This document shows, piece by piece, positions 62,914-64,000 of a stretch of 64,000 nucleotides of DNA; within the stretch, counting starts at the first letter, position 1; the number at the start of each line of letters is the position of its first letter. The notes beneath the pieces were generated by a model. It was not told where the DNA came from. It saw only the letters and a list, made by a program, of their open reading frames with translations, and did no database searches. The DNA is from Mycobacteroides sp. CBMA 271 (GTDB lineage Bacteria; Actinomycetota; Actinomycetes; Mycobacteriales; Mycobacteriaceae), in NCBI RefSeq assembly GCF_009729205.1, contig NZ_VTHB01000006.1:1-64000 (forward strand). Reading direction: 5' to 3'. The translations under genes and the position numbers were made by a program.

Positions 62914-63952
62914 TCGATACCGCCCGCTTGAACAGCTGCAGCGTTAACCCGTGAAGGTAATCACCCACCGCCACAGGCGCTTTCCCGGCGCAGGCGCGGG
63001 CGTGCGTGCCCTCCAGGATGATCCCCAGCTTGAAGCAGGCCAGCACCGTGTACCAATCCATGGCACCCAGATCCCGGTCGGTGCGTTTCGCGTAGTGCGC
63101 GACGAGTTCCTCCGGGGTAGGCAGATTCCCGGCCTGCACCAGCGCCCCACCCAGTGACGCATCGTCGGCCTCAGACGGCCAGGTCGCCAGCAGCCAGCCC
63201 AAGTCCAGCAGCGGGTCGCCGATGGTCGACATTTCCCAGTCCACGATCGCGGCTAGCTCGGGTCCGTCGTTCCGGAACATCATGTTGGCCAAGTGAAAGT
63301 CGCCGTGCATGACGCCGGGTTTCCACTGCGAAGGCCGATGTTGCTCAAGCCAATCCGCGACGGACTGCAGGCCGGGGATATCAGGGCCCGGGTAGCCCTC
63401 GTGTTTGGCGAACGAGTCCAATTCCTTAAGCCAGCGCGGCACTTGACGTTCCAGGAAGCCGTCGGGGTTGCCGTAGCCCTCCAGCCCCAGTTCCCGGTAA
63501 TCGAGCGCACCCAGCGCGGCAATGCCGCTCACCGCTTCCAGACCCATCTGATGCCTGATCTCGGCGCTGCCGGCGTGCAACTCCGGCAAGACGACCGACG
63601 CGTTGAATCCGTCGACAGGTTCCATCAGGTAGAAGACCGCGCCGCCGAGCACCGTCTCGTCCGGGCATGCCGCGATGAGCTCCGGCGCGGGAACCCCTTG
63701 TCCGCGTAACGCTCCCAGCAGTCGAGCTTCGCGGCGAATGACGTTGTTGCTGGCCTCACGGAGATGCTTGGGTGGTCGGCGCAGCACGTACTCACGCTCG
63801 CCCCGGGTGAAGCGCACCATGATGTTCTGGGTGCCCCCCGATATCGGGGCGACGCCGTCGATATCGCCTACGGGCAGACCCTGCTCATCCATCCAGCGGG
63901 AAACGACCTCGAAGTCCACGCTTGCGGGGTCAACGTGCTGCGGCGCCGCCAT
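62903..63952 (-). CDS. Aminoglycoside-phosphotransferase-like kinase
   Basis: 349 residues of the APH/choline-kinase fold: ISGGTQNIMVRFTRGEREYV (nucleotide loop), VLRRPP (ATP lysine region is R-rich), MHGDFHLANMMF (catalytic Asp), IVDWEMSTIGDPLLDLGWLL (metal-binding Asp). This subfamily often stands next to acyl-CoA dehydrogenases and phosphorylates small hydroxylated lipids such as 4-hydroxyacyl chains. Convergent with the permease gene. Confidence 0.85.
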   Translation of the reverse strand: MAAPQHVDPASVDFEVVSRWMDEQGLPVGDIDGVAPISGGTQNIMVRFTRGEREYVLRRPPKHLREASNNVIRREARLLGALRGQGVPAPELIAACPDETVLGGAVFYLMEPVDGFNASVVLPELHAGSAEIRHQMGLEAVSGIAALGALDYRELGLEGYGNPDGFLERQVPRWLKELDSFAKHEGYPGPDIPGLQSVADWLEQHRPSQWKPGVMHGDFHLANMMFRNDGPELAAIVDWEMSTIGDPLLDLGWLLATWPSEADDASLGGALVQAGNLPTPEELVAHYAKRTDRDLGAMDWYTVLACFKLGIILEGTHARACAGKAPVAVGDYLHGLTLQLFKRAVSITG

Positions 63953-64000
63953 TACAGATTTCCCACTCGGTGCTCCAGTCGGGCCGCCACGTGTGCACGC

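Overview
The window looks like chromosomal DNA of a rapidly growing mycobacterium, most plausibly Mycobacteroides (the abscessus/chelonae group). The main reason is the block ino1 - PadR regulator - DUF5318 - ponA1 - GT87 membrane glycosyltransferase - rpsF - ssb - rpsR - rplI - dnaB, which has the gene order of the M. tuberculosis Rv0046c-Rv0058 region. A PPE protein, an LdtMt1-like L,D-transpeptidase, Tat-exported DUF1906 proteins, F420-type enzymes and a mycofactocin-type dehydrogenase fit the same lineage. No rRNA, tRNA, CRISPR array or insertion sequence was recognised by eye.

Layout. 1-12.5 kb: the 3' end of an MCE-type gene; a Pro/Ala-rich exported protein; an L,D-transpeptidase; a TetR/methyltransferase divergent pair; a cytochrome P450 with its [3Fe-4S] ferredoxin, diverging across palindromic operators from a membrane protein; a nitronate monooxygenase-tautomerase-LysR operon; a methyltransferase; a GH6 glycosidase. 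12.8-18 kb: a fused HadA/HadB-type dehydratase, an ABC-F ATPase, a Tat-exported DUF1906 protein, and a PPE protein with an IdeR-type iron box upstream. 18-26.4 kb: a tightly overlapping steroid/lipid-oxidation operon (KshA-like oxygenase, KstD-like flavoprotein, VOC protein, SDRs) diverging from a TetR regulator with an NTF2-like protein, an SDR and, nearby, an MFS transporter. 26.5-31 kb: a beta-lactamase-fold hydrolase, a second DUF1906 gene facing a decayed second ABC-F gene, a DUF2237 protein and an epimerase.

31.3-45.9 kb is an accessory, defence-like island abutting dnaB: two DUF3800 proteins, a Shedu-type (DUF4263) nuclease, an RHH-YfbU regulator translationally coupled to a DUF3800 gene with a nested palindromic operator, a GNAT enzyme coupled to a 584-aa protein that may be a degenerate nuclease, a pentapeptide-repeat remnant, an HNH nuclease, a 1052-residue SF1 helicase and an uncharacterised 289-aa partner. 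Between the last two lies a previously functional but now disrupted F420/PPOX gene. 46.2-64 kb is conserved core: replication and translation genes, cell-wall synthesis, MmpS-like and DUF1707 membrane proteins in tandem pairs, inositol phosphate synthase, a DUF559-like protein between two copies of a ~70-bp palindromic repeat, an F420-type LLM oxidoreductase, an amino-acid permease and a phosphotransferase.

The most unusual content is the island (particularly the YfbU/DUF3800 module and the helicase/289-aa pair), the inverted-repeat element pair at 59.4 and 60.5 kb, the iron-box PPE gene, the duplicated ABC-F/DUF1906 cassette, and the duplicated leaderless-type promoters in front of the DUF1707 genes. 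All family assignments come from reading motifs by eye and from memory of the families; none was tested by a database search.
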